From assembly GCF_003144115.1 (NCBI RefSeq), contig NW_020312013.1:124001-188000 (forward strand): a stretch of 64,000 nt of DNA, given 5' to 3'. The DNA comes from Tilletiopsis washingtonensis. Taxonomy: Eukaryota; Basidiomycota; Exobasidiomycetes; Entylomatales. The notes below the pieces were generated by a model. The model worked only from the letters and a program-made list of their open reading frames with translations, was not told where the DNA came from and ran no database searches. Of the stretch, positions 54,001 to 64,000 are shown one piece after another. The position numbers were made by a program, and so were the translations under genes. Position 1 is the stretch's first letter. The number at the start of each line of letters is the position of its first letter.

Positions 54001-55051
54001 TCATCCTCTTTTGCTGGCGTTCCACATCACACTTCCCTCGCGGTCCTCGAGCCGAAGAAGAAACTCACCGTCCCAGTCGCGCACTCTCTCGCCCGCGCGG
54101 ATGCGCAGCAGCAGCTGCTGCATGCGCGCCTCGTCGCCTGCGTCGAGCGCACTGGCGGGCAGGGCCTGTGCCTGTGCTGCTGCTGCTGCTGCGCTGCTGC
54201 TGCTGGCGCCGGCGGAAGCGGGGAGCAAGAAGGCGCGCAGCGCGCGGGGCGAAGGGAGAGCCGAGGCGTCGAGCTGCGGAAGAAAGGGGGGGCCAAAGAG
54301 AGAGCAAGTCAGCAACTAAGTCGCCTCTCTCGACGTCGGCGTAAGAAGGCGGGGGAGACAGCGGAGCGTGGCACGATTCAGCTGAGCCGCGCTGGGGGCA
54401 GCACTAGCTGTCTGCATCTGAGTTGCTCGAGAGCGGCAGACTTTGTAGATTCCCCCCCTCTCTCTCTCTCTCTCACTCTCTCTCTCTCTCTTTCTCTTGC
54501 CAAGGCGTACCAAGCCCCCGCATGAAGCATATGACTGTCGGGCTGCGCTTCTAGAACGCGAGCATGACGAAGGTACCGTCGGGCGCTGCAGCTTCGGAGC
54601 TTCCCCCATGCCCTCTTCATTTGCTCTCATCTCTACTCGCCGAGGCGCTCTCTCTCTCTCTCTCTCTTCCCGCATCGCAACATCTGTCACTCACCACAAG
54701 CACCAGCGCCTCGCTGCCCTCTCCGCACGCGCTGCGCGCCAGCCGTGCCGTCCTCGGGTCCACGTGCGAGCTCGCCACGTTGGCATGCGCCACGTACACG
54801 CCCACCACGCTGCACTTCTCCTCGCTCGCGTGCGCCTGCGCCAGCGCCAGGCCCGCCTCGAGCGTGGGCGAGAGGGCGGAGTGGGTGTGCGTGAGGGGCA
54901 GGGCGCGGGAGATGTGCACGGGCGCCGAAGAGGAAGAGGAGGAGGAGGAGGAGAGGGAGGAGAGGAGAAGGCCGCAGACGGAGGCGTGTGGGTGCGCGGC
55001 GACGTGTGCGAGGAGCGTGGAGTGCGCGGAGGGGGAGAGGACGTAGGACAT
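54001..55051 (-). CDS. EMC8: ER membrane protein complex subunit 8/9 homolog
   Basis: Predicted 209-residue cytosolic subunit of the EMC insertase, an MPN-like (UPF0172) protein. Exons on the minus strand: 55051-54695 and 54273-54001, joined by a 421-nt intron that is by far the longest in the window. The first exon has the family pattern MSYVLSPSAHSTLLAHVAAH, HASVCGLLL, ALPLTHTHSALSPTLEAGLA and VVGVYVAHANVASSHVDPRT, with a poly-Ser insert (SSLSSSSSSSSSAP). The second exon gives LDASALPSPRALRAFLLPAS and the C-terminal block RDWDGEFLLRLEDREGSVMW, corresponding to the DFDxHLDDIxxDW segment. The intron carries two CT/GA microsatellites. The catalytic JAMM residues of active MPN proteins are not expected and not seen. 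It is divergent from PP5. Confidence 0.9.
54458..54500. repeat. CT microsatellite inside the EMC8 intron
   Basis: Interrupted CT repeat of about 40 bases preceded by a C7 run; on the transcribed strand it reads as GA repeats. Confidence 0.85.
54648..54668. repeat. Second CT microsatellite inside the EMC8 intron
   Basis: Perfect CT repeat of about 20 bases close to the EMC8 donor site; GA repeats on the transcribed strand. Confidence 0.85.
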
Positions 55052-55588
55052 GTTGCTGGTGCTGGCTGGCTGGCTGGAGGTGGTGGGCAGTTGTGGGCCA
55101 AGCTGGAGGATGAACGAGTGACCAATCGGGAGAAGGAGAAGTCGAGCTTCGCCACGGCCGCGCCGCGGCGCGCCGCGCGCGCACGGACGCTCCGGCGTCA
55201 ACTTGGTGGAGCACGTCACGTGCCAAGGGCGGCCGCGACGGCGAGACCGGGGCCTTGCTCAGTCAGTCTAGTCACCCCACTCCATTGCCTTCGCGCAGCG
55301 CACGCCACGATGCGCTGCCAGGGCAAAGGCTTCCCTTCACTTTTCGATGTGCTCGTATATTGGCTGCTCAAGCGGCAGGCGAGAAGAGGGCGCGACTGCT
55401 GCCTGTGCAGAGGCTGAGCCTGAGGCCGGAGATTTCAATGGCGCGGGCGAGAAGAAAGTTCTCACGCGGGCGCCGGCGGCGCCGCGGGCCCTGCAGAAGC
55501 GGCAGGCGCTTCACTGTCGATCGAGAGCGCAAGAGCAACACTGCTTCTCTCTTCTCCACCACACCACCCTGCTAGACAATTCGCCACC
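55052..55588. other. Bidirectional promoter, EMC8 / PP5
   Basis: About 0.54 kb between divergent genes with GTCACGTG at 55215-55222 and a C/T-rich leader before the PP5 ATG. No gene recognised. Confidence 0.6.
55215..55222. promoter_or_regulatory. GTCACGTG (E-box) site between EMC8 and PP5
   Basis: Octamer with CACGTG core, 164-171 bases from the EMC8 start and about 370 from the PP5 start. Same octamer as in four other gene-free regions. Confidence 0.45.
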
Positions 55589-58429
55589 ATGTCTGCGCCC
55601 TCCTCGCCCGACTCCTCCTCCTCCTCGGCGCTCAGCAGCAGCGGCAGCGCCACACAGTCGTCCGCCACGTCCGCCGATCTGCCTCCTTCGCCCTCGCCGG
55701 CCACGCTCTCCCTGCCCGCGCCCGAGCGGCGCGCCGCGGCGCTGGCGCTCAAGGATGCCGGCAACGCGCTGTTTCTGCGCCAGGAGTACGAGGCGGCGAA
55801 AACCAAGTATGGCGAGGGCATTGCGCTCGATGAGGGCGTCGCCACGCTGTGGAGCAACCGCGCGGCGTGCGAGCTCAAGCTGGAACAGCATGGCCTGGCG
55901 ATTGAGGATGCCAGTGAGTAACTAAAGAGCATAGGGGGGGGCGGCAGAGAAAGGAGGAGTGGGCGGCGCAAGGCCGCAGCGAGGAGCAAGGGCAATGGGA
56001 AGGGGGGTGCGGCGGAGGAGACCGCGGCTCGGAACATGGAGGTGCGCCGCCAACGCCGGTCCAGGACGAAAGCCTATGCTTGCTACTTTGCTCGAACAAA
56101 CGCTGCCACCTTCGCTCTGGGGGGGGGGGGGNNNNNNNNNNNNNNNNNNNNNNNNNNNNNNNNNNNNNNNNNNNNNNNNNNNNNNNNNNNNNNNNNNNNN
56201 NNNNNNNNNNNNNNNNNNNNNNNNNNNNNNNNNNNNNNNNNNNNNNNNNNNNNNNNNNNNNNNNNNNNNNNNNNNNNNNNNNNNNNNNNNNNNNNNNNNN
56301 NNNNNNNNNNNNNNNNNNNNNNNNNNNNNNNNNNNNNNNNNNNNNNNNNNNNNNNNNNNNNNNNNNNNNNNNNNNNNNNNNNNNNNNNNNNNNNNNNNNN
56401 NNNNNNNNNNNNNNNNNNNNNNNNNNNNNNNNNNNNNNNNNNNNNNNNNNNNNNNNNNNNNNNNNNNNNNNNNNNNNNNNNNNNNNNNNNNNNNNNNNNN
56501 NNNNNNNNNNNNNNNNNNNNNNNNNNNNNNNNNNNNNNNNNNNNNNNNNNNNNNNNNNNNNNNNNNNNNNNNNNNNNNNNNNNNNNNNNNNNNNNNNNNN
56601 NNNNNNNNNNNNNNNNNNNNNNNNNNNNNNNNNNNNNNNNNNNNNNNNNNNNNNNNNNNNNNNNNNNNNNNNNNNNNNNNNNNNNNNNNNNNNNNNNNNN
56701 NNNNNNNNNNNNNNNNNNNNNNNNNNNNNNNNNNNNNNNNNNNNNNNNNNNNNNNNNNNNNNNNNNNNNNNNNNNNNNNNNNNNNNNNNNNNNNNNNNNN
56801 NNNNNNNNNNNNNNNNNNNNNNNNNNNNNNNNNNNNNNNNNNNNNNNNNNNNNNNNNNNNNNNNNNNNNNNCGACGAGATGATCACGCACTTCAAGGACG
56901 GCAAGCGCCTGCCGCTGCGCTATGCGTGGCAGATCATGCTGGGCGCGCAGCGCGCCTTTCTGCAGGAGGGTGAGTTGTGTTTTTGGGCAGGCGCAAAGCC
57001 AAGCGCATGAGCGTGCGAGAGGGCTGACACAGCGCGGCGATGACAACCAGGCCCGCTGGTCGAGTACAACATCCCCGAGGGCCGCACGATCGATGTCATT
57101 GGCGACACGCATGGACAGGTGAGATGCACGCGCCAGTCGTCAAGGCCTCCCTCCGGTGCTGACGGCCATGAGGGGGCGGCCACAACCAGTTCTACGACTT
57201 CATCCATCTCCTCTCCCTCACGGGCCACCCGTCGGCGTCGCACGCGCTGCTCTTCAACGGCGACGCCGTCGACCGCGGCTCGTGGTCGTGCGAGATTGTG
57301 CTCACCATCCTCGCGTACAAGTGGCTCTTCCCCAAGTCCTGCTTCTTCAACCGCGGCAACCACGAGACGCACGGCATGAACCAGGTGTACGGCTTCGAGG
57401 GCGAGTGCAAGGCCAAGTTTGGCGGCGACCTGAGTGAGTGAGGCAAGCATGAAAGGCAAAGGCATTGCCAGTCTGCTGCAGCGCATGGGGCTGCTGCGGG
57501 CGCACGCGTCTGCCCACCTGCTGCGATGTATGGTGGCTCTGCCCACCTTGCCGCGGCGCAAGACTCCACACCACCTTTACTGCCACTTGCCTTCGCTGAC
57601 CACCAACACCTCGCAGCATACAAGATCTTCACCGAGCTCTTCGTCGCCCTGCCGCTCTCGACGCTCATCTCGGCGCCGCGCGCGCCGCTGCAGGGCGCCG
57701 ACCTGCCGCAGCACTACTCGCAGGCGCAGCGCTCGCCCATCCTCTCGCCCGAGGGGCGGAAACGCTTCTTCGTCGTGCACGGCGGCCTCTTCTCCAAGGA
57801 CGGCGTCACGCTCGAGGATATCAAGGCCATAGACCGGTTCAAGGGCAATGGCCAGCCTGGCAGCGAAGGCCTCGTTGTTGATATGTTGTGGGCTGATCCT
57901 CAAGCGGCTAATGGACGCGGCCCGAGCAAGCGCGGCGTGGGCCTTGGCTTCGGTCCGGACATCACGAGAGCTTGGTGCGAGCTCAACGGCGTCACCGCTG
58001 TGCTGCGCAGCCATGAAGTCAGACAAGAGGGCTACTCCGAGGAGCACGGTGAGTCAAATGTCTCCTCCTGAGCCACGAGACACCTTCCTGATGCTCTCCC
58101 GACCCTATAGATTCGCTCTGTGTCACGTTGTTCAGCGCGCCTAAGAAAGTTGATCAGGGGGCTCCTGAGGAGGCAGAGGAACTAACCCTTGACTCTCCCT
58201 GCAGCTACGTCGACCAAGTGGGCAACAAGGGCGCATTTGCACGCATCGACGACCAAGGCACGATGACGTGTAAGCCTGCAGAGCACCGCTCTTACCTCCT
58301 CTCTGTGCGCTGCGTGCTGATCACTGACATGCTTGCTCGTCATCAGACCAGCAATTCTCATGTCAACCGCACCCCGACATCAAGCCGATGGCGTACACGC
58401 AGCCTTCCATGGGCGGCATGCTGTCGTAA
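55589..58429 (+). CDS. PPT1: Serine/threonine protein phosphatase 5 (TPR-PPP), interrupted by an assembly gap
   Basis: Phosphatase with TPR repeats that dock on Hsp90, fused to a PPP catalytic domain. Visible exons: 55589-55913; [gap 56132-56871]; 56872-56969 (5' end in the gap), 57051-57118, 57190-57433, 57617-58048, 58111-58144, 58205-58269, 58347-58429. The first exon holds a Ser/Pro-rich N-terminus and the first TPR ([20 protein letters not shown]). The remaining TPRs lie in the gap. Catalytic motifs: [23 protein letters not shown] (usually GDFVDRG), [48 protein letters not shown] and the C-terminal [13 protein letters not shown]. The junction within SAPN-Y needs an intron (58145-58204) starting with GA rather than GT; otherwise 20 extra residues are read through in frame. 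Confidence 0.92.
56132..56871. other. Assembly gap (740 N)
   Basis: Run of 740 undetermined bases. Its left edge abuts a G13 run (56119-56131), a likely cause of the sequencing or assembly break. The gap removes the middle of the PP5 gene (later TPR repeats and the linker to the catalytic domain). The true length is unknown; 740 may be an estimate. Confidence 0.99.
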
Positions 58430-58684
58430 TAGAGTTCACCGATCCAGCACACACGCATCCGTCACCGCCAGCCAGCTCGTCGACGCTGGATCTCATCGAC
58501 TGCAGCGCTGTGCGTGTGCAGGTCGGCGGCATCAACACCCGCGCACCCTCAAAAGCAGCGCGCCGCGCGATGCGAGGCCACGCGTCGCACGACGCACGCT
58601 TCTCCTTCGGCCACGTCCCTCCCTCTGCAAGTCCGTCTCTGCTCCTCACTCCATCATGCGTGCGTCATAATGCTATTGTCTTTT
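58430..58684. other. Convergent 3' region, PP5 / dipeptidyl aminopeptidase
   Basis: 255 bases between the stops of two convergent genes; nothing recognisable beyond 3' flanks. Confidence 0.6.
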
Positions 58685-61600
58685 TCACGGGTCACGTCCA
58701 GCGCGATCCACGATGCGCCTCTGCAGCGCCACATGTTCGTGCACCGCCGCAATATCGCGCGCCTGGCGCTCCTCGTCTCGGCGCTCCTGCGACGCCTCCG
58801 CCAGGGCGCGCCGCGTGACGCGGTGGCCCGCCTGCCCGTCGAAGCGCCGCAGGCCGCCGGCGCCCCACGCCGCGACGAGGAAGCGCGTGAGGAACTCGTG
58901 CAGCTCGCGATAGGCGCCGCGCGTGCTGATCGAGTGCGCCGAGTCGGTGACTGGCAAGAGGGGTGAGCTGGACGCGCGGAGGGCGTGCATCTCCAAGGGA
59001 CGCACACATGCGGAAGGAAAAGTTGCGGATCTTGGCGGCGTGGAGCATGTCGAGCAGATGTGCCGAGCTCTGCGTCGCCGTCAGCCACCGTCACAGATGC
59101 ACCAGCCCTCGGCTCTCACCTCAAAGTGCACATTGTCGTCGCCCGAGCCCTGCGCCAGCAGGTACTGGGCGTGCCGGAAGCCGTCGGTGATGTGCACCGA
59201 GGCATTCTCGTAGCCCTGCCGGTTGTTGGCCGGCTGCTTCATGTAGCGCTCCGTGTAGATCGAGTCGTCTGGCAGACACGTCAGCCTCGTGCGCAACGTC
59301 GATCACCCTCTCGCACTCACAGAACTCCCAGCGGCTCACCGGCGCCACGGCCATGCCGAGCGAAAAGACGCCCGCGTCGCGCTCCAGCACCTTGCTCGTG
59401 AGGTAGCCGCCGAAGCTCCAGCCCCAGATGCCCGCGCGCGCCTCGTCGACGTACGGCAGCTTGCGCATCTCGCGCATCGCGCCTATCATGTCCTCGGCCT
59501 CGACGCTGCCCAGGCGGCCGGTGACGGGCGTGCGGTATTTGCGGCCGCGCAGGCCCGTGCCGCGGCCGTCGATCTTGCACACGACGTAGCCGAGCGACGA
59601 GGCGAGAAAGACGCCCCAGTCACTCATGCCCCAGTCGGCCTTGACGACCTGGCTGTTGGGCCCGCCGTACGGCGCCAGCAGGACCGGGTAGCGCGTCTGG
59701 CCCGACGCATCAAAGTCGTGCGGCCGCATCTCGTGCACGCTCACCTCGGCGCCGTCGGCCGTTCTGACAGTGTAGAACACGCTCTGCGGCCGCGCATAGC
59801 GCGCAATCGTGTTGCGCAGCTCCACGTTCTCCGTCAGCACCAGCTCAAAGCCGGCATCATCGATGCCGCGCACGCGCACCGACGGCACGTCGGGCCCGTT
59901 GTTCGAGAGCAGGTAGTAGGCGCCCTTGGGGTCGAATGTGGCGTCAAAGTATGCCGGCTGCTTGTCGTCGGTCAGCGGCACGGGCGCCTTGGCGCGGTAG
60001 CCCTCGCCAGCGCGCTTGGGCAAGTCGACCGAGTAGACATGCCGGCTGGCCGGCGTCGGCCTCGCCGCGAGGAAGTAGCTGCGGACGCGGGTCAGCCAGC
60101 GGCAGATACACAAGGTGCAGGCGACTCACGCCTTGTGCCGCGTGACGTCGGCGTGCAAGAGGCGGTCAATCTCCCACTCGCCCTCGGTGAGGAAGAGCGG
60201 CGTCTGCTGCGTGGCATTGGCAAAGTAGGCCAGGTGCCGGAAGCCAGCTGCGTCTGGCAGCACGTCGAGATAGCTCGTCGAGTCGGCGCCGCCAAGCGCG
60301 ACCTTCTCTTGGCCCTGCGGTTAAACGTCAAACGTCAGGCCACGGCCGTCACGCGTCCGGGGCGCAGCACTCACATGTGCGATCCAGCCCGGCTCCTTGC
60401 GCGTATCCCGGCGGCGCACAATGCCACCGAGCACTGAAGAGCCTCTGCCAGCGCTGCGAGACAGGTCGAAGTGGACGAGCCGCGCAATGTCGCTCTCGCG
60501 GTTCGTCTCGCGCAGCAGCAGGTCGTCGCCTCCAGTCCACGTCACCTCGGCAATCAGGCGATGCTCATCGTCCACCGCCGTATCGACGTCCGCGTCCTCC
60601 TTCGAGGCGCGCATCCGCGCCGCTGGCGGGCTGCGCAGCTCGACTTTGGCCTCGTCTGCAGTCGCGCCGGACGCCAGGCGCGCAACGTCGACGACGTGAG
60701 CGCTGACGATCGGATTTGGGAAGCCGGGCTTGGGGTACTTCATGTCTGTCTGCGAGAGGTACGGCGTCGTCTGGCCGGCCATGCCGCCCGAGGGATTGTA
60801 GATCGGGAACGAGTAGACTGGCACCGCAGTCTCGTCGAGGCGCAGATACGCCAGCTTGGTGCCGGACGGCGACCCTGCACGCCGCGATGAGCATGAGGCG
60901 AGGCGAGTCAACCACGACACACTCACACCAGTATGTGGTGTCCGCTGCCACAACCTCCTCCTCGTACACCCAGTCCGGCACGGCATTGAAGACCTGCGAC
61001 GTGCCGTCGTTTGTGACGCGCAGCGGCTTGCCGTCCGGCATCTGCACGTAGAGATCGTTGCCCATGACGTACGCCAGCGCTGCATCCGCCTTGCCAGTTG
61101 CGCCTCGTGGCGCCCACGAGGCCGTTTGAATGCGCGGCGGATAGTGCGGGCCGCCGCCGAGCGGCTCCGTCGTCTTTGCCTGCACGTGGTGCAGCCAGAC
61201 GTTGGAGCGCGCAGAGTGCCGCCACTGCTGCGTCCGGTCGGTGAAGAAGAGCACCTTGGTCATGTCGGGGCTGATGAGGAAGCTGTTCCAGTTGATGTAC
61301 TGGCCGTGTTGCTGCCGCCAAAAGATTAAGCGATGCCGCAGAGCTGCCACGATTGTGGGCACACTCACGTCCTTGACGTCCTGGCGGCGCACATACGTCA
61401 CCTTGCCGCCGCCCTTGGCCACCTCTCCCTTGCCCGTGCGGTTGCGGCGCAGGTGCGTCACATCCTCGAGGATGATGTCGCTCGTGGCGGGGTCGATGTA
61501 GCTGAAGACGCCCTCGTCCGGGTCTGCACGTTTTTCAGCACGCTGCTCTGCGCTGCGTGACGCTTCACTCACCCTCGGCACACCACGTGATGCTGTCCTG

Positions 61601-62335
61601 GCGCGCAGAGAACGTGCCGTTGAACACCTCGTCCATGCCGATGAGCTTGAGCTTCTTGTCCTTGGACACAGAAGTGCCCAGCTGCGCATCCACGCCGGCA
61701 GCATCACGCCAGCCAGGCACGGCAAAGTCGAACTTGAAGCTGGGCGCGTTGCCCAGACCCCACTTGCCCGCCGCGTCGTTCGTGCTGGACGGCACCTTGC
61801 TGGCATGCACTCGCGGCGGCCGAGCGCGCGCCGGCGTGGACAGCAGCCAGCTGTCGTCCGGCACAATGTTGACCATCAGGCGGCGCGAGGTGCCCGACGA
61901 GAGCCACGTGAGCACGGGCACGGCTGCCAGCAGCACCAGGATGACGCCGCCAAAGACGAGCAAGCCGGTGCGCCGTGTGCGTGCGAGCTGCAGCTTGCTT
62001 GGCGGTTGCTGCGTGGGGGCTCAGCGATGCAGAGAGACATGCACACACTATGCATTCACCTTCTCGTCGCGTGCCGAGCGCATGCTCTCGACATCGCGCT
62101 CCTCATTCAGCAGCGCGCGCTCCTCGCCCTCCTCCTCCTCCTCGTTGTCGCGGTACTTGGCGCCGCTGCCCTGCTGCGGGTAGGCGTGCAGCGAGTGCAG
62201 CGTGGCGTCGTCGTCGTCGTCGCCGGCCAGCGTGGCGAGCGAGTGTGCCGAGGCAGAGGAGACCGTCGAGGCTGCCGACTCGCGGCGCTCCATCTGCGAC
62301 GGCGAGGGCACGGGAAAGGGCGCGGGCAGCGACAT
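58685..62335 (-). CDS. Type II membrane dipeptidyl aminopeptidase (DPP IV / Ste13-Dap2 family)
   Basis: Predicted 1057-residue serine peptidase removing X-Pro/X-Ala dipeptides, in the late Golgi or vacuole. Exons on the minus strand: 62335-62060, 62008-61573, 61523-61369, 61311-60927, 60874-60375, 60314-60130, 60078-59321, 59268-59120, 59069-59006, 58950-58685; phases agree. The cytosolic tail (about 105 residues) is Ser- and acid-rich. One membrane anchor (GLLVFGGVILVLLAAVPVLT) lies near residues 107-126. The beta-propeller contains ITWCAEGDP, NWNSFLISPD, EEEVVAADTTYWWSPSGTKL. The hydrolase domain has the nucleophile in GIWGWSFGGYL (near residue 866), the acid in GSGDDNVHFE and the histidine in FTDSAHSIST. 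Beyond the usual end (HEFLTRFL) a further 60 Arg/Ala/Glu-rich residues follow, unusual for the family. Membership of Ste13 versus Dap2 cannot be decided. Confidence 0.94.
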
Positions 62336-64000
62336 GCTGGCGCACCAGGCGCTGCGAGGCTGGTGTCAAGTGCTGCACCGGCGCAGGGCGGTGAATGGGC
62401 GCCTGGTTGCTGCGAGCTTCGAGTGTGCGGTCAGTAGTGGAGAAAGCGTGCGAGCGTGGGGTATCGAGAGCGAGGCGAGGGTGGTAGCGGTCACGAAGCA
62501 GGTCTGATGAGGGGCATGGCGCGCACGGACTCGAGGCAATCTTGATTTGGGCGGCGCAACCTCAGCGGTGGAGGCAAATACAGATTCCGACGGCCGGGTT
62601 GTACTCGCGACTACAAGTCCGAGGCCAAAGTGCCAATGTGGCGCTAGTGTGGGCGCAGCAGGGGCGCACTTGCGCCGCCGTGGGGCCTCTCGGCGACCTC
62701 TCCCGAGTCCCCGCAACGAAACAGATTGTTCGGTCGAGCTATCTATAGACTGCTCTGAGAGTGCTTGGTGAAGTCAGCTTCGATGCCAGCGCTGCAGGGG
62801 GGAGGTTGAGAAGCCGAAGAAGGACCTTGGCGGTGCAGTCGCGACGTCACGTGCAGCCCCGCACCTCGTCAGGCACGGCCTCCCTGGCTCGCAGTTATTT
62901 CGGGTCGCAGCCCGAGCGCGCGACGGCCTCCTTCTCGCGCTCCTCGCAGCGGCAGCACCGCGGGAAGCCTCTTGCGGGCGGCCGCTTGGTCGTCGGCACG
63001 GTGCAGCCGCAGAGCCTGTTGCTGCGCTCTGCATGCTGGAGGGAGAGAGATGCGCAGGAATGAGGAGGTGCATCTCTGCGGCCGCAGCGCTCATGCGCCG
63101 CGTCATGCCTTGCCGGCGCTGTGGCGCTGTGCGAATTTCCGCGGGAGCGAGCTGGAAATGCCGCAGCGTCGAGGTGAAGCGGCAGAAGAGAGGGAGAGCG
63201 AAGGCGAGACATGAGATGGCACGACATCGGCTCATCCGCGGCCGATCCGCGGCTCGCTTCGTGCAGGGCAGCTTTCAGGGTGCAGCCACGCCTGCCGCCT
63301 GCGCGCTGCGCCGTCAGCGCCCAGCCTTCGCAGGACACCGTCAGCGCAGATCAGCTGAGCGCTGCTGGCACCGAGACGAGATGTGCGGCCGCAGCGAACT
63401 CGTCCGCAACGTGAAGCTCTCTTCGGCGCCTGCGTGCCGTCTTGGGCTTGCGGCCGGCGCGGCGCGGGAGCAAGCACGCCTCCGGCCGCTGCGTTGCCGT
63501 CCCCCTCGCGGTGCGCGCGCCGGTGCCGAGCAGCATCTTGCTGCTGCCGCTGCAGCGGCGCGCGGCTCGGCTGAGTTGCGAGCGAGCGCGCACGTTGTGC
63601 CTCCGCCCCCCTCCGCTCCCGCGGGCCGGAAGGGCGCTGCCGGTGCGGTTAGTCATGGTGATGCTCAGCGCTGCAGGCACGCCGCAGCCGCACACACGAC
63701 GTGCCGCGCTGCGCATGCGCTGCGCACGGCGAATGGTGCTGCGAGGGTGCCGCCGAGGAGGAGCACGGATGCTGGATCTGCATGCTGCAAGGGTGCTGAG
63801 CGAGGCAGCGCGGCCTCTGTGTCAGCGCCGGCACCGCGATGCCGCGCGTCCGCATGCCGCCATCCCGCGGACACTCGACTGACACGCCGCGCCCGCCGAA
63901 TTCACCTCGTGCCTCTCTTGACTGACCGATTCGGCGGCTGTTCAGCCGGCCCTCTCTCTCGCCCTTCCTTCCCGTCCAAGTACTCACCCTCCCTCAAGCA
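62336..64000. other. Right-end region without a recognisable gene
   Basis: About 1.66 kb upstream of the dipeptidyl aminopeptidase. It contains GTCACGTG at 62846-62853. Open frames on both strands are Arg/Ala/Ser-rich and unrelated to any family I know. A GTGAGT-type donor on the minus strand (63983-63988 region) could belong to a gene starting beyond the window, but there is no supporting coding sequence. No tRNA-like or repeat structure seen. Confidence 0.5.
62846..62853. promoter_or_regulatory. GTCACGTG (E-box) site upstream of the dipeptidyl aminopeptidase
   Basis: Octamer with CACGTG core about 510 bases upstream of the dipeptidyl aminopeptidase start. Same octamer as in four other gene-free regions; the distance makes the assignment to this gene uncertain. 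Confidence 0.35.

Noticed and set aside
63970-64000. Possible first exon and donor of a gene running off the right end on the minus strand
   Set aside because: Only a GTGAGT-like match; no recognisable coding sequence accompanies it.
1-64000. tRNA, rRNA, CRISPR array, transposon or virus-derived element
   Set aside because: No cloverleaf with a TTCGA-type arm, no regular spaced repeats, no transposase, reverse transcriptase or capsid-like reading frame, and no terminal repeats were seen on either strand.

Overview
The window is a very GC-rich nuclear fragment of a filamentous or yeast-like fungus, most likely a basidiomycete. The reasons are dense protein genes with many short introns (about 45-90 nt, donors mostly GTGAGT or GTGCGT, acceptors CAG), a spliced class I-type hydrophobin, a CalA-like (Candida antarctica lipase A type) secretory lipase, and a fused URA2-type CPSase/ATCase with a dead dihydroorotase-like domain. 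A smut relative (Ustilaginomycotina) fits the lipase and hydrophobin, but the sequence alone does not settle the class. I rebuilt 20 gene models by hand; apart from one gene split by an assembly gap, every model keeps a consistent reading frame through its splice junctions.

Layout: 1-1599 no gene; 1600-2927 DUF1295 membrane enzyme (+); 3074-3886 MGST3-like protein (-); 4644-7616 membrane-anchored PDI-like protein (-); 8180-10783 PRP28 helicase (-); 12404-14284 secreted berberine-bridge-type flavoenzyme (+); 14816-17879 RSC9-like chromatin remodelling subunit (+); 19346-19889 hydrophobin (+); 20104-20689 hotdog thioesterase (-); 20897-22680 TIM44 (+); 22803-23571 GNAT acetyltransferase (-); 24412-25477 glyoxalase I with a presequence (+); 26346-30459 MAK21/NOC1 (+); 30772-38351 URA2/CAD (-); 38885-41312 PAF1 (+); 42056-44028 CalA-like lipase (+); 44155-45779 ARG8 (-); 46297-50381 CLASP (+); 51419-53462 F-box-like protein (+); 54001-55051 EMC8/9 (-); 55589-58429 protein phosphatase 5 (+), interrupted by a 740-base run of N; 58685-62335 type II membrane dipeptidyl aminopeptidase (-); 62336-64000 no gene.

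Most genes are core housekeeping (pyrimidine and arginine synthesis, splicing, transcription elongation, ribosome export, protein import, ER membrane insertion), mixed with three probably secreted or surface proteins (flavoenzyme, hydrophobin, lipase). There is no sign of a gene cluster, mobile element, CRISPR array, tRNA or rRNA. Several head-to-head pairs share short promoters (URA2/PAF1, ARG8/CLASP, EMC8/PP5), and the octamer CACGTGAC recurs in five promoter regions.

The best leads are a protein phosphatase 5 intron whose 5' splice site reads GA instead of GT inside the conserved SAPNY motif, a glyoxalase I carrying a mitochondrial-type presequence with a possible internal cytosolic start, and a CalA-like lipase without a clear signal peptide.
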